Shown: positions 15,895 to 24,243 of the stretch, piece after piece
Layout of the letters: each line of letters starts with the position of its first letter
Numbering within the stretch: the stretch's first letter is position 1
Source of the DNA: Microterricola viridarii
Lineage (GTDB): Bacteria; Actinomycetota; Actinomycetes; Actinomycetales; Microbacteriaceae
NCBI RefSeq assembly: GCF_900104895.1
Contig: NZ_LT629742.1
Coordinates: 434,001-498,000 of the forward strand
Reading direction: 5' to 3'
DNA: 64,000 bases
Notes under the pieces: model-generated
Database searches by the model: none
What the model saw: only the letters and a program-made list of their open reading frames with translations
Told to the model about the DNA's origin: nothing
Position numbers and translations under genes: made by a program

Positions 15895-16808
15895 CAGCCC
15901 TTCACGGCTCCTTGCATGATTCCTGAGATGAGTTGCTTGCCCGCCACGATGAACAGCACAAGCAATGGAATGGTGGCCATGACCGCGCCGGTGAGCACGA
16001 TCGAGTAATCGATGTAGTAGCCAGACTGCAACTGACCGAGGGCTGTCTGCAAGGTCGGGTTTCCCGGGTTCAACACGATCAGCGGCCAGAGGTAGTCCGT
16101 CCAGGCCGTCATGAAGGTGAACAGGGCGAGGATCGCCATCGCCGGCCGGGCAGCGGGCACCGCGACCGTGAGGAAGGTGCGGAACTGTCCGGCGCCGTCC
16201 ACCCGGGCGGCCTCGATCAGCTCGTCTGGGATGACGTCCACCAGGTACTGGCGCATGAAGAACACACCGAACGCCGTCACCAGGGTCGGCACGATCACGG
16301 CGCCGAGCTCGCCCGTCCAGCCGAGCTGGCGCATCACCATGAACAGCGGGATGATGCCGAGCTGGGTCGGGATGGCCATGGTGGCGATGACGAAGATCAT
16401 CAGGCCGTCGCGGCCGCGGAAGCGGAGCTTGGCGAAGGCGTAGCCGGCCAGCGTGGAGAACACCACGACGGAGACGGTGATGACGAGGGAGATGATGATG
16501 CTGTTGCCGAGCGCCTTCCAGAACGGGATGGCGTCCAGCACCTTGGCGGCGTTGGCGAGGAAGTTGCCGCCCGGGATGAGCGGCAGCGTCTCGCCGCGGG
16601 TGGCGTTCGTGCCGCTGGCGACCACGAACGACCACCACAGCGGGTACGCGGTGCCGAGCATGAAGGCGGTGAGCAGGCCGTAGACGAGGAAGCCGGGGCG
16701 GTCGCCGGCGCCGCGGCGCAGCCGCAGGCGCTTGCGGGCGGGTGCCTGCGGCCGCGCGGCGGACTCGCCGGGCGCGGCCGGGGCGGCCTCGGTGAGTGTG
16801 CTGGTCAT
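15894..16808 (-). CDS. CUT1 sugar ABC transporter permease (MalG/CebG-like)
   Basis: This 304-residue inner membrane protein has six hydrophobic segments after a charged cytoplasmic N-terminus of about 38 residues. The EAA loop that contacts the ATPase is visible as DELIEAARVDGAGQFRTF near residue 200. Its C-terminus, SGIMQGAVKG, is typical of MalG-type permeases. It overlaps its partner permease at the 5' end (16805-16808) and the GH1 gene by one base. No ATPase gene is present in the operon. Confidence 0.93.
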   Translation of the reverse strand: MTSTLTEAAPAAPGESAARPQAPARKRLRLRRGAGDRPGFLVYGLLTAFMLGTAYPLWWSFVVASGTNATRGETLPLIPGGNFLANAAKVLDAIPFWKALGNSIIISLVITVSVVVFSTLAGYAFAKLRFRGRDGLMIFVIATMAIPTQLGIIPLFMVMRQLGWTGELGAVIVPTLVTAFGVFFMRQYLVDVIPDELIEAARVDGAGQFRTFLTVAVPAARPAMAILALFTFMTAWTDYLWPLIVLNPGNPTLQTALGQLQSGYYIDYSIVLTGAVMATIPLLVLFIVAGKQLISGIMQGAVKG

Positions 16809-17851
16809 GACCGACCTCCTCGGTAGTTCTTGAGCGCGCGGGCCGTGCGCTTGTCGTTGCTGCGCTGCTCGGCGCTGGCGATCCGCTGCGAGAGGAAGAA
16901 GTTCAGCAGGCCGATCAGCACGATGAGGATGAAGAGCAGGAAGGCGATGGCCGAGGCCTTGCCGAGGTTCTGGCGGAAGAACGCCATCTCCCAGAGGTAG
17001 AGCACCGTGGTCTGGAACTGCCGGTCGGCGCCGCCGATGCCACCCGCGCTGGAGACGTCGAACAGCTTCGGCTCGGTGAAGATCTGCAGGCCGCCGATGG
17101 TCGCCGTGATGACGACGAAGACGAGGGTGGGGCGGATGCTGGGGATCGTGAGGGAGAAGAAGCGGCGGATCGGGCCGGCGCCGTCGATGGCGGCCGACTC
17201 GTAGATGTCGCGCGGCACCGCCTGCATCGCGGCGAGCAGGATGAGCGCGTTGTAGCCGGTCCAGCGCCAGTTCACCATGCTGGCGATGGCGATGTGGCTG
17301 GCGAAGACGTCGTGCTTCCAGGCGACCGGGTCGAGGCCGAAGACGCCGAGGATGTTGTTGACGAGCCCGGACTGCTCGTTGAACACGCTGGAGAAGATCA
17401 GCGTCACCGCGACGGGGGTGACAACGTAGGGCAGCAGCACGCTCATCCGCCAGAAGGTCTTGGCGCGGAGGTTCTGGTCGAGCACGGCGGCGAGGGCGAG
17501 GGCGACGAAGATCTGCGGGATCGCCGAGAGCAGGAAGATGCTCACCGTGTTGAAGATGGAGTTCCAGAAGAAGCGGTCGCCGAGGATCGTGACGAAGTTC
17601 TCGAGCCCGACGAACTCGCCCTGGCCCTTCAGCAGGTCCCAGTCGTGCATCGACACCACCGCGGTGTAGAGCAGGGGGAAGAGGCCGACGATGCCGAACA
17701 ACACGAAGAAGGGCGAGATGTAGAGGTACGGCGAGGCCTTGCTGTCGAGGGCGCTCATCCGCCGGCGCCAGGGGGCGGCCTTGCGCGGCGCCGGCCCGTC
17801 AGCCGGGGCCTGGGCGCTCCCGGCCGGTGGCCGGTTGAGGGTGGAGGTCAT
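16805..17851 (-). CDS. CUT1 sugar ABC transporter permease (MalF/CebF-like)
   Basis: This 348-residue permease has a cytoplasmic N-terminal tail of about 45 residues, then six membrane segments starting at YLYISPFFVLFGIVGLFPLLY. The EAA motif is DIYESAAIDGAGPIRRFF near residue 250. The ATG at 17849-17851 is preferred over an in-frame start at 17917, because the longer form would cross the hairpin at 17904-17936. It works with the adjacent permease and the lipoprotein encoded upstream. Confidence 0.92.
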   Translation of the reverse strand: MTSTLNRPPAGSAQAPADGPAPRKAAPWRRRMSALDSKASPYLYISPFFVLFGIVGLFPLLYTAVVSMHDWDLLKGQGEFVGLENFVTILGDRFFWNSIFNTVSIFLLSAIPQIFVALALAAVLDQNLRAKTFWRMSVLLPYVVTPVAVTLIFSSVFNEQSGLVNNILGVFGLDPVAWKHDVFASHIAIASMVNWRWTGYNALILLAAMQAVPRDIYESAAIDGAGPIRRFFSLTIPSIRPTLVFVVITATIGGLQIFTEPKLFDVSSAGGIGGADRQFQTTVLYLWEMAFFRQNLGKASAIAFLLFILIVLIGLLNFFLSQRIASAEQRSNDKRTARALKNYRGGRS

Positions 17852-17903
17852 CGTGTGTCCGATTTCGAAGAGGTGAAGCGGTGGTGGTGCGGGGTGACAG
17901 GGT

Positions 17904-17936
17904 GGGGTCCCCGACACGGTGTTGCTCGGGGACCCC
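17904..17936 (-). terminator. hairpin between the binding-protein and permease genes
   Basis: GGGGTCCCCGA (17904-17914) and TCGGGGACCCC (17926-17936) form a perfect 11-bp stem. It sits between the stop of the binding-protein gene and the start of the first permease gene. It could attenuate read-through or protect the upstream mRNA from 3' decay. No U-tract is seen. Confidence 0.65.
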
Positions 17937-17954
17937 GGAGTTGTGCTGCCGCTC

Positions 17955-19271
17955 TTAGTCGATGAGCTCGTTCAACAGCGTCACGGCCTCTGCCCAGCCG
18001 GTCTCGGCGTTCGCTGCGCCGCTGTCCAGCTTCTGGGTGACCGGTCCGAAGACGTTCTCCTGGATGATCGAGTCATCCGGGCCCTTGAACTGGGCGACGA
18101 CGCCCTGGGCGCGTGCGGCCAGGATCGTGCCGACGGGTGCGTCGTTGAAGAACGCGTTCGGCGTCGGGTTGCTGGCGAGCTCGTCCTGGGCTGCAGCGAC
18201 GCTCGGGAAGGCGCCGGCCGCCGCGAACTGACCGAGCTGCTGCTTGGCCTCGGTCAGCCAGGAGGCGAGCTTGGCCGCCTCTGCCTTGTGCTCGCTGGTC
18301 TCGGGAACGGCGAGGAACGCGCCACCCCAGTTGGCTGCGCCGCCGGGGAACACGTCGGCGAAGTCCCAGCCGGTCGTGGCGTCGCCGCCGCCGGCCTCGG
18401 TCTGGCCCTGCACGACACCGAGCATCCAGCCGGGGCAGACGAAGGTGGCGAAGGTGCCGTCAACGAACGACTTGCCGCCGTTCCAGTCCCACTGGCCCTG
18501 GGCGGCGGAGAGGCCGTCCGCGGCAGCGCCGGCGAGGAGCGCCCAGCGCTCCTGCAGCTCGGTGTTGCCCTCGACGTTCAGCTCGCCGTCGGCGGTGTAG
18601 TAGCCCTCGTCGAGCTGGTTGACCATCGAGTTCCAGACGAACCCGGACTGGTCGTACCAGGCCTTGCCCGTTGCGGCCTTGTAGGTGTTGCCGGTGGCGA
18701 AGAAGTCTTCCCAGGTGGCGTCGTCGCCGCCGAGCAGTTCGGCAACGGCCTCGCGGTCGCTCGGCAGGCCGGCCGCCTCGAACAGCGCGCCGTTGTAGCA
18801 GAGGCCCTGCGGGCCGATGTCGGTGCCGTAGCCGATGATGCGGCCGCTGGGGTCGGTGGCCTGGGCGAGCTTCCAGTCGACCCAGTCCGCCTTGCGGTCG
18901 TTGATGCCGTAGTCGGCCAGGTCGACGAACTGGTCGGAGACCTCCATGATCGAGCCGAGCCAGCCCTCTTCCAGCGCGACGATGTCGGAGAGGCCGGAGC
19001 CCGCCGCGATCTTCGTGAAGGTGTCGGTGCGGGCGTTTCCACCGGTGTCGATGTTCGTCGCGGTGATCGTGACGTTCTCGTTCTCCGCCTCGTACTGCTT
19101 GTACAGCTCGTCGTAGCCGAAGGTGCCGAACGTGGTGATGGTCAGTTCGACCGGGGTGTCGGATGATTCCGGCGACGTTCCTGCGCCGGAGGCGCAGCCT
19201 GTGGCCAGTAATGCGAATGCTGCTGCGCCGGCGACGGTGGCAACAGCAGTTGTGCGTCGTGAGAGCTTCAC
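17955..19271 (-). CDS. sugar-binding lipoprotein of the beta-glucoside transporter (CebE-like)
   Basis: This extracellular solute-binding protein of family 1 has 438 residues and is membrane anchored by lipid. The signal peptide MKLSRRTTAVATVAGAAAFA ends in the lipobox LLATGC, and mature sequence follows with LTITTFGTFGYDELYKQYEAE. Two GTG codons compete for the start. The one at 19269-19271 is chosen because AAAGGAG lies five bases upstream, whereas the GTG at 19275-19277 overlaps that ribosome site. It heads the operon behind a LacI-controlled promoter. The ligand is probably cellobiose or a cello-oligosaccharide. Confidence 0.93.
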   Translation of the reverse strand: MKLSRRTTAVATVAGAAAFALLATGCASGAGTSPESSDTPVELTITTFGTFGYDELYKQYEAENENVTITATNIDTGGNARTDTFTKIAAGSGLSDIVALEEGWLGSIMEVSDQFVDLADYGINDRKADWVDWKLAQATDPSGRIIGYGTDIGPQGLCYNGALFEAAGLPSDREAVAELLGGDDATWEDFFATGNTYKAATGKAWYDQSGFVWNSMVNQLDEGYYTADGELNVEGNTELQERWALLAGAAADGLSAAQGQWDWNGGKSFVDGTFATFVCPGWMLGVVQGQTEAGGGDATTGWDFADVFPGGAANWGGAFLAVPETSEHKAEAAKLASWLTEAKQQLGQFAAAGAFPSVAAAQDELASNPTPNAFFNDAPVGTILAARAQGVVAQFKGPDDSIIQENVFGPVTQKLDSGAANAETGWAEAVTLLNELID

Positions 19272-19325
19272 GGTCACTCCTTTGTGCGTGGTGTGTGGGT
19301 GGGTATTTTGTTGTGGTTGTTGCTA

Positions 19326-19337
19326 GAGAGCGCTCTC
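19326..19337. promoter_or_regulatory. CebR-like operator 1 (GAGAGCGCTCTC)
   Basis: This is a perfect 12-bp palindrome with the GCGC centre typical of CebR/BglR-type LacI regulators. It lies between the promoter and the binding-protein start, in the 5' leader. Confidence 0.8.
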
Positions 19338-19349
19338 ACTGCGGGGCAA

Positions 19350-19361
19350 GAGAGCGCTCTC
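19350..19361. promoter_or_regulatory. CebR-like operator 2 (GAGAGCGCTCTC)
   Basis: This second perfect copy lies 24 bases from the first, just downstream of the -10 element on the minus strand. Confidence 0.8.
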
Positions 19362-19376
19362 ACGACTGCTCAGCCG

Positions 19377-19406
19377 ATGCTAGGGAAGGCGGGCGGGCTT
19401 TGTCAA
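19377..19406 (-). promoter_or_regulatory. promoter of the beta-glucoside operon
   Basis: On the minus strand TTGACA (19406-19401) and TAGCAT (19382-19377) are separated by 18 bases, a near-consensus housekeeping sigma promoter. It lies between operator 3 and operator 2, so bound repressor would block polymerase from both sides. Confidence 0.75.
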
Positions 19407-19418
19407 GAGAGCGCTCTC
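19407..19418. promoter_or_regulatory. CebR-like operator 3 (GAGAGCGCTCTC)
   Basis: This third perfect copy abuts the -35 hexamer of the operon promoter. It is also 59 bases from the divergent peptidase gene start and may affect that gene. Confidence 0.8.
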
Positions 19419-19476
19419 TCGAATTTTTCTGGGCGCAGGGGTCCGGCCGCGCCGGGGCCGCGCGGAATGCCCAGCC

Positions 19477-20328
19477 ATGCCGAGTACGCTCGGGAGTGTG
19501 TCTGAACTGCAACGCCCCCGTCGCCGGCTCTCCCGCCAGGTGCGGCTGCGGCGTACGATCGCCGCGGCCGTTCTCGCCGGCGTGATCGCCGGGGTCATTG
19601 CCATCGGCGCGGCGGCCGGCGCAGACCGCGACGCGCAGGCCTCGAACGAACCGAGCGAAACGCCGACCGCGACGCCGGACCCGACGCCGAGCGAGCCGGC
19701 GCGCCCGTCGCCCGACGTCACCGCGCCCCCGGTGCTCGTTCCGAGCTTCGACAAGTCCGCGCGCTCGATCGACGACCCCAATAGCATCTGGCTCGTGGTC
19801 AACAAGCTGCGCCCGCTCAACCCCGCCGACTACGCGCCCGCCGACCTCGTGACCGTGCCGGTGGCGCACACGTGGGACCCGCTCATGCGCCAGGAGGCCT
19901 CGGACGCCATCGTCGCGATGTTCGCCGCCGCGACATCCGAGGCGGGGCTCTCATTGGCCTCGAACAGCGCCTACCGCAGCTACTCCACGCAGGTCGAGCT
20001 CTACGCCGGCGACGACAACCTCACTGCGCGCCCCGGCTACAGCGAGCACCAGACCGGGCTCACCATGGACATCGGGGCCACCTCGGGCGTGTGCTCGCTG
20101 GCCACCTGCTTCACCGACACGGCCGAGGGCGTCTGGCTCCGCGACAACGCCTGGCGCTTCGGCTATTTGCTGCGCTACCCGGCCGACAAGACCGCGGTGA
20201 CCGGCTATGACTTCGAGCCGTGGCACTTCCGCTACATCGGCGTGGAGCTCTCCACCGAGATGCACAACACCGGCTTCAGCACGCTCGAGGAGTTCTTCGG
20301 CCTGCCCGCCGCCCCGGCCTACCCGTAG
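19477..20328 (+). CDS. secreted or membrane-anchored D,D-/L,D-carboxypeptidase of the VanY/LAS family
   Basis: This 283-residue zinc peptidase trims peptidoglycan stem peptides outside the cell. A basic N-terminus is followed by a hydrophobic segment (TIAAAVLAGVIAGVIAIGAAAG), then a Thr/Pro-rich linker. The catalytic VanY domain carries the metal motif SEHQTGLTMDIG (His, Asp) and the second motif EPWHFRY (Glu, His). A TTGRS-like region appears as LASNSAYRSYSTQ. The start is uncertain: the ATG at 19477 is kept, and a GTG at 19498 is an alternative. It is divergent from the beta-glucoside operon. Confidence 0.88.
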   Translation: MPSTLGSVSELQRPRRRLSRQVRLRRTIAAAVLAGVIAGVIAIGAAAGADRDAQASNEPSETPTATPDPTPSEPARPSPDVTAPPVLVPSFDKSARSIDDPNSIWLVVNKLRPLNPADYAPADLVTVPVAHTWDPLMRQEASDAIVAMFAAATSEAGLSLASNSAYRSYSTQVELYAGDDNLTARPGYSEHQTGLTMDIGATSGVCSLATCFTDTAEGVWLRDNAWRFGYLLRYPADKTAVTGYDFEPWHFRYIGVELSTEMHNTGFSTLEEFFGLPAAPAYP

Positions 20329-20331
20329 GCG

Positions 20332-20643
20332 CTATGCGTGACGGGCCTCCGCGGCCTGCGCCGGCTGGATGACGATTCCGCCCATGTACGCTTCTGCCGC
20401 CTCGCAGCGGATTCCGTCGCAGTAGACGATGAGCCCGAAGCGGGTTTCCTCCAGCTCTGCCGGCATGCCGCCGTCGTAGAACGCCGCAACGCCCGCGCCA
20501 TGGGGTGTCGTGTTGCCCACCCTCACGGGTCTGCCCGCCGCATCGGTGCTGCGGGCCACGCACGCTCGACAGAGATGCTGCGGGTAACGCTGGCTGGTTG
20601 CCGTCGGCCCCGCGCAGATCCCGCACGCCTGCTCGCTGTTCAC
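20332..20643 (-). CDS. small hypothetical protein with two CxxC motifs
   Basis: I do not recognise this family. The 103-residue product has CGIC near residue 7 and CRAC near residue 25, which could form a small zinc finger, and then a domain with LEETRFGLIVYCDGIRCEAAEAYMGGIVIQPA. It starts with GTG at 20641-20643 and converges on the peptidase gene with only three bases between the stops. Coding status is supported by codon-position composition and the fit between neighbours, but no homolog is known to me. Confidence 0.6.
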   Translation of the reverse strand: MNSEQACGICAGPTATSQRYPQHLCRACVARSTDAAGRPVRVGNTTPHGAGVAAFYDGGMPAELEETRFGLIVYCDGIRCEAAEAYMGGIVIQPAQAAEARHA

Positions 20644-20753
20644 CCTCGAAGCCTACCGGCCGCGATTGACGGGAGACCGGTGCGCGGCCAGCGTGACGTG
20701 CGCCAGACTGGGGGGCGCGGATGCCGCACGCTCCGCCCGACGAGGGGAGCTCC

Positions 20754-22145
20754 GTGAGCGCGAACACCGGGCAGCCCGCGCAGCACGCCGGGCCAGCGTC
20801 ATCCGGCACGTCATTCGGCACGTCATTCGGCACGACATCTGGTGCGCCGGCCGGCGCCGCCCGCCGTAACCGCCGGTTCAGCCGGCGCCGCGGCTGGGTG
20901 CCGCTCACCATTCTGATCGTCAATCAGCTGCTCGCCGGCGTCGGCGTCGCCTCGGGGATCGCCGTCGGCGGTGTGCTCGCCCGCGAGCTCACCGGCGCCG
21001 TCACCCTCGCTGGCCTGGCGCAGACCGCCAGCGTGCTCGGGGCCGGCCTCGTCGCGATCCCGATGGCGCGCCTGGCCACCCGCGTCGGGCGGCACTGGGC
21101 ACTCGCCAGCGGCTACGCCCTCGCCGTCCTCGGCGCCGTGCTCATTCTGGCCGCGGCGGCATCCGGCATCCTGCCGCTGCTCTTCCTCGGCCTCGGGGCG
21201 TTCGGGGCCGCCAGCGCCGCCGGCCTGCAGGCGCGCTTCGCCGCGACCGAGGTCGCAGCGCCGGGCTACGAGGCGCGCTCCATGTCGCTGGTTCTCTGGG
21301 CGACCACGATCGGCTCGGTCGCCGGCCCGAACCTCTCCACGATCGGCGCCCAGGTCGGCACCGCGCTCGGGATGGAGCCGCTGGCCGGCCCGTTCCTGTT
21401 CTCGGCCGTGGCCTTCGCTGCAGCCTCGCTGCTCGCTGCCCTGCTGCTGCGCACCCCGCCGGCCGGGGCGCTGGCGGCGGATGCCGCGGAGAAGGGCGCC
21501 GCGGCATCCGTCGGCGATGCAGGCAACCCGCAGCAGCCGGCACAGCCCGCGCAGCCGGCGGTGCGCACGCTGGACGCCCTCCGCATCGCCATGCGCCAGC
21601 CGCGCGCCGCCGTCGGCGTGCTCGCGATCGTCTGCTCGCACACCGTCATGGTGGGCGTCATGGTGATGACCCCGGTCAGCATGCACGAGCACGGCCTCTC
21701 GCTCGGCCTGCAATCGCTCGTGATCAGCATCCACATCTTCGGCATGTACGGGGCCAGCCCGCTGATGGGCTGGATGGCGGACCGCTGGGGCTCCGAGCGG
21801 GTCATCGCCCTAGCTGTCGCCCTGTTCACGGTGGCCGCGCTCATCGGCATCACGGTGCCCTCCGACAACATGATCGCCGTGCCGATCGCGCTCGGCCTGC
21901 TCGGGCTCGGCTGGTCGGCCGGCATGATCGGCGGTTCGGCGCAGCTCACCCAGGCCGTCGACCGCGAGGTGCGCGTGCCGCTGCAGGGCGCGACGGATGC
22001 GGCCATGAATCTGGCCGCGGCGAGCTCGGCGGCGCTCTCCGGCGTGATCCTGGCCTGGGGCGGGTTCCCCGCCTTGAATGCCCTCGCCCTGCTCGTCCTG
22101 GTGCCGCTGGTGCTGTTCGCGCTGCGCGCCCGACGCGTCGGCTGA
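20754..22145 (+). CDS. MFS transporter
   Basis: This 463-residue membrane protein has about twelve hydrophobic segments, with the family loop MARLATRVGRHWALASGY between segments 2 and 3 and MGWMADRWGSERV between segments 8 and 9. A cytoplasmic linker in the middle is rich in Ala, Pro and Gln (NPQQPAQPAQPAV). The GTG start at 20754 follows GAGGGGAG; an in-frame ATG at 20721 is less well placed. The N-terminal tail contains three GTSF repeats encoded by 12-bp DNA repeats. The substrate is unknown; drug or sugar efflux is possible. Confidence 0.85.
   Translation: MSANTGQPAQHAGPASSGTSFGTSFGTTSGAPAGAARRNRRFSRRRGWVPLTILIVNQLLAGVGVASGIAVGGVLARELTGAVTLAGLAQTASVLGAGLVAIPMARLATRVGRHWALASGYALAVLGAVLILAAAASGILPLLFLGLGAFGAASAAGLQARFAATEVAAPGYEARSMSLVLWATTIGSVAGPNLSTIGAQVGTALGMEPLAGPFLFSAVAFAAASLLAALLLRTPPAGALAADAAEKGAAASVGDAGNPQQPAQPAQPAVRTLDALRIAMRQPRAAVGVLAIVCSHTVMVGVMVMTPVSMHEHGLSLGLQSLVISIHIFGMYGASPLMGWMADRWGSERVIALAVALFTVAALIGITVPSDNMIAVPIALGLLGLGWSAGMIGGSAQLTQAVDREVRVPLQGATDAAMNLAAASSAALSGVILAWGGFPALNALALLVLVPLVLFALRARRVG
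20805..20840 (+). repeat. three tandem 12-bp units in the MFS N-terminus
   Basis: Two perfect copies of GGCACGTCATTC and one diverged copy encode Gly-Thr-Ser-Phe repeats in the cytoplasmic tail. Gain or loss keeps the reading frame. Confidence 0.9.
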
Positions 22146-22177
22146 GGCTCGATTCCGGGGGACAAAACCGATCGATA

Positions 22178-22237
22178 CACTCCCCCTTTCGGGGGTGAGA
22201 AACCCTCATTTCTCACCTTCTGTGCAGCATCTGCACA
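22178..22237 (+). promoter_or_regulatory. leader with three hairpins, two of them mutually exclusive
   Basis: The untranslated region before the secreted amidase gene holds three inverted repeats. The first (22178-22197) pairs CAC-CCCCC with GGGGGTG. The second (22195-22216) pairs GTGAGAAA with TTTCTCAC. The third (22221-22237) pairs TGTGCAG with CTGCACA. The first and second share bases 22195-22197, so they cannot form together. The first could equally terminate the MFS transcript. No known riboswitch class is recognised. Confidence 0.55.
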
Positions 22238-22298
22238 GATCTCTGACATTTGGGCTTGTTCTGGTTGATGGTCCCCATTGGCTGATCAGAACGGATTT

Positions 22299-23477
22299 AT
22301 GCGTCACCGTATCCCCATGCTCCTCACTCTTCCCGGCCACCGCCGAAACCTCGCCGGCGGCGCTGCCGGCCTCGCAGCCGTCGCCTGCGGCCTCCTCGTC
22401 GTGGGCCTCGGAACGGCCCCCGCCGGTGCCCAGACCGCGAGCGCGGCGGATGCCTTTGCGAAGCCCGCCACGACCCGGCGCGCGGCCCCGGCCAACACCG
22501 TGACGCCCATCCAGGAGCCCGTCAAGGTGCCCGTCGCCCTCGCCACGCCGGCCGTGGCATCCGGACCCGTCACCGGTGGCACCGTCGTCACCGTCGCCGG
22601 CGAGGAGCTGAACCAGGTCAGCGCAGTGCAGGTTGGCGGCGTGCCAGCCGTCGTCGTCGAAGCCACCCCGACCGCGCTCAGCTACCAGGTGCCCGTGGCC
22701 GCCGAGTTCGCCACCGGCACCGTCTCCGTCGAGCTGTTCGACGGCGCCGGCGCGGCCGTGCCCACCGCCGACCCCGTCGCCCTCGAGGCCGAGGCCGCGG
22801 CACAGGCCGCCGAGGAGGCCGCTGCGAAGAAGGCCGCCGCCGCGCAGGCCGCCGACCCCACCGTGCCCGTTGCCGCGCCCGCCGCCTTCGGGCGCCCCGC
22901 CGCCGAGTACGGCAGCGCCGAGCTGCGCTCCCTCGTGCTGAAGCCGGGCGTCGTCCTGCCCGCACTCCCCGCCGCACCCGCCGCCGCCCCCGCGCTGCTG
23001 AGCTTCGAGTACCTGCCCGACCCCCGCGTCACCGCGCAGACCGACTACGTGCTGCAGTACTGGGCCAACTACAACCCCGCATACATCGCCATCAACGGCA
23101 ACGACTGCGTGAACTTCACCAGCCAGGGCCTCCTCGCCCGCGGCTGGGAGATGGACGGCGAGTGGAACTACGGCGCAGCCGGCGGCTCCGCCCCCTGGGT
23201 CAGCTCCACGGCGTTCCACAACTACATGGCCGCGCACCCCGAGCGCGGCACCGCGCTGGGCGATGACCAGCGGGCATCCGTCAAGGTCGGCGACGTCGCG
23301 CAGTTCGACTGGGACAACTCCGGCGACCGCGACCACACCTCCACCGTCACCCGGGTCGACAAGACCGCGGACGGCGTCACCATCTACGTGGCCGGGCACA
23401 GCAAGGATTCCGACTATTGGAACGTCGACCAGGCCATCGCCGGCGGCGGCTCCGTCTCGTACTGGAGCCTCAGCTAG
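22299..23477 (+). CDS. secreted amidase-domain protein with an IPT/TIG-like domain
   Basis: This 392-residue exported protein begins with a basic segment and a hydrophobic signal region (LAGGAAGLAAVACGLLVVGLG) ending at AGAQTA. Residues about 85-150 (SGPVTGGTVVTVAGEELNQVSAVQVGG) look like an IPT/TIG immunoglobulin-like domain. An Ala-rich linker follows, then a C-terminal putative amidase domain (Amidase_6, papain-like): NDCVNFTSQ with the likely nucleophile Cys, GDVAQFDW, and DRDHTSTV with the likely His. The TTG at 22278 could extend it, but the ATG at 22299 is more credible. It probably acts in cell wall turnover. Confidence 0.85.
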   Translation: MRHRIPMLLTLPGHRRNLAGGAAGLAAVACGLLVVGLGTAPAGAQTASAADAFAKPATTRRAAPANTVTPIQEPVKVPVALATPAVASGPVTGGTVVTVAGEELNQVSAVQVGGVPAVVVEATPTALSYQVPVAAEFATGTVSVELFDGAGAAVPTADPVALEAEAAAQAAEEAAAKKAAAAQAADPTVPVAAPAAFGRPAAEYGSAELRSLVLKPGVVLPALPAAPAAAPALLSFEYLPDPRVTAQTDYVLQYWANYNPAYIAINGNDCVNFTSQGLLARGWEMDGEWNYGAAGGSAPWVSSTAFHNYMAAHPERGTALGDDQRASVKVGDVAQFDWDNSGDRDHTSTVTRVDKTADGVTIYVAGHSKDSDYWNVDQAIAGGGSVSYWSLS

Positions 23478-23566
23478 CAGACCGCTGCCCGCGGAACCCG
23501 GTGCGCGCCGGGCGCCTTCCAAGAATCATGTGCTGAACTAGAGCGCTCGACCTGAAGGAAGCTCAC

Positions 23567-24217
23567 ATGCCACGTCCCCGCTGGTTCCTCCCCACCGCCC
23601 TGCTCGCGCTGCTCACCGGCACGATCGTCGCCGGGGTCGCGATCCTGCCCGGCCTCGGAGAGGCGGCCCCGGATGCCGGCATCGCCGGACTGCAGTCGGC
23701 CGCGCCGTCGCAGGAGCGTGCCGGCCGGGTCGACGCCGCGCCCGAGGTGCAGGCGCAGCTGGACTACGTGCACGCGCACTGGGACAGCTACAACACCGCC
23801 GAGTACGGCGTGCTCGACGACAACGACTGCGTGAACTTCACCAGCCAGTCGCTCGTCGAGCGCGGCTGGGAGATGGACGAGGAGTGGTGGACGGAGGGCA
23901 CCGGGATGGACTTCGACTACACCCCGGCCTGGGTGAGCTCCACGGCGTTCATGAACTACCTCGACGAATCCGGCCGGGCCACGGCGCTCAGCGACGAGCA
24001 GCGCTCAGAGGTCAAGCTCGGCGACGTCGCCCAGTTCGACTGGGACAACTCGGGCGACCGCGACCACACGGCCGTCGTGACCGCCATCGAGGGCTCCGGC
24101 GACGACATCCAGATCTTCTACGGCGGGCACACGGATGACACCGACTTCCGCTCCGTCGACGAGGCAATCACCGAGATCCACCCCGGTGCGAGCGTCTACT
24201 ACTGGAGCATCCCCTAG
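23567..24217 (+). CDS. secreted amidase-domain protein, paralog of the preceding gene
   Basis: This 216-residue exported protein has a signal segment (WFLPTALLALLTGTIVAGVAIL) and then the same putative amidase domain as its upstream neighbour. The motifs NDCVNFTSQSLVERGWEMD, AWVSSTAFMNYL, GDVAQFDWDNSGDRDHT and the closing YYWSIP align closely. It lacks the IPT/TIG domain and linker. The pair therefore looks like a tandem duplication followed by domain loss or gain. A GAAGGAAG ribosome site precedes the ATG. Confidence 0.86.
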   Translation: MPRPRWFLPTALLALLTGTIVAGVAILPGLGEAAPDAGIAGLQSAAPSQERAGRVDAAPEVQAQLDYVHAHWDSYNTAEYGVLDDNDCVNFTSQSLVERGWEMDEEWWTEGTGMDFDYTPAWVSSTAFMNYLDESGRATALSDEQRSEVKLGDVAQFDWDNSGDRDHTAVVTAIEGSGDDIQIFYGGHTDDTDFRSVDEAITEIHPGASVYYWSIP

Positions 24218-24243
24218 CGCGAACGCCCGCCCGCAGCCAGCCA

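Noticed and set aside
14251-16008. 585-codon open frame on the plus strand opposite the GH1 glucosidase
   Set aside because: It is an antisense shadow in high-GC DNA. The minus-strand frame has full GH1 motifs, and this frame has Val/Gly/Arg-rich composition with no domain.
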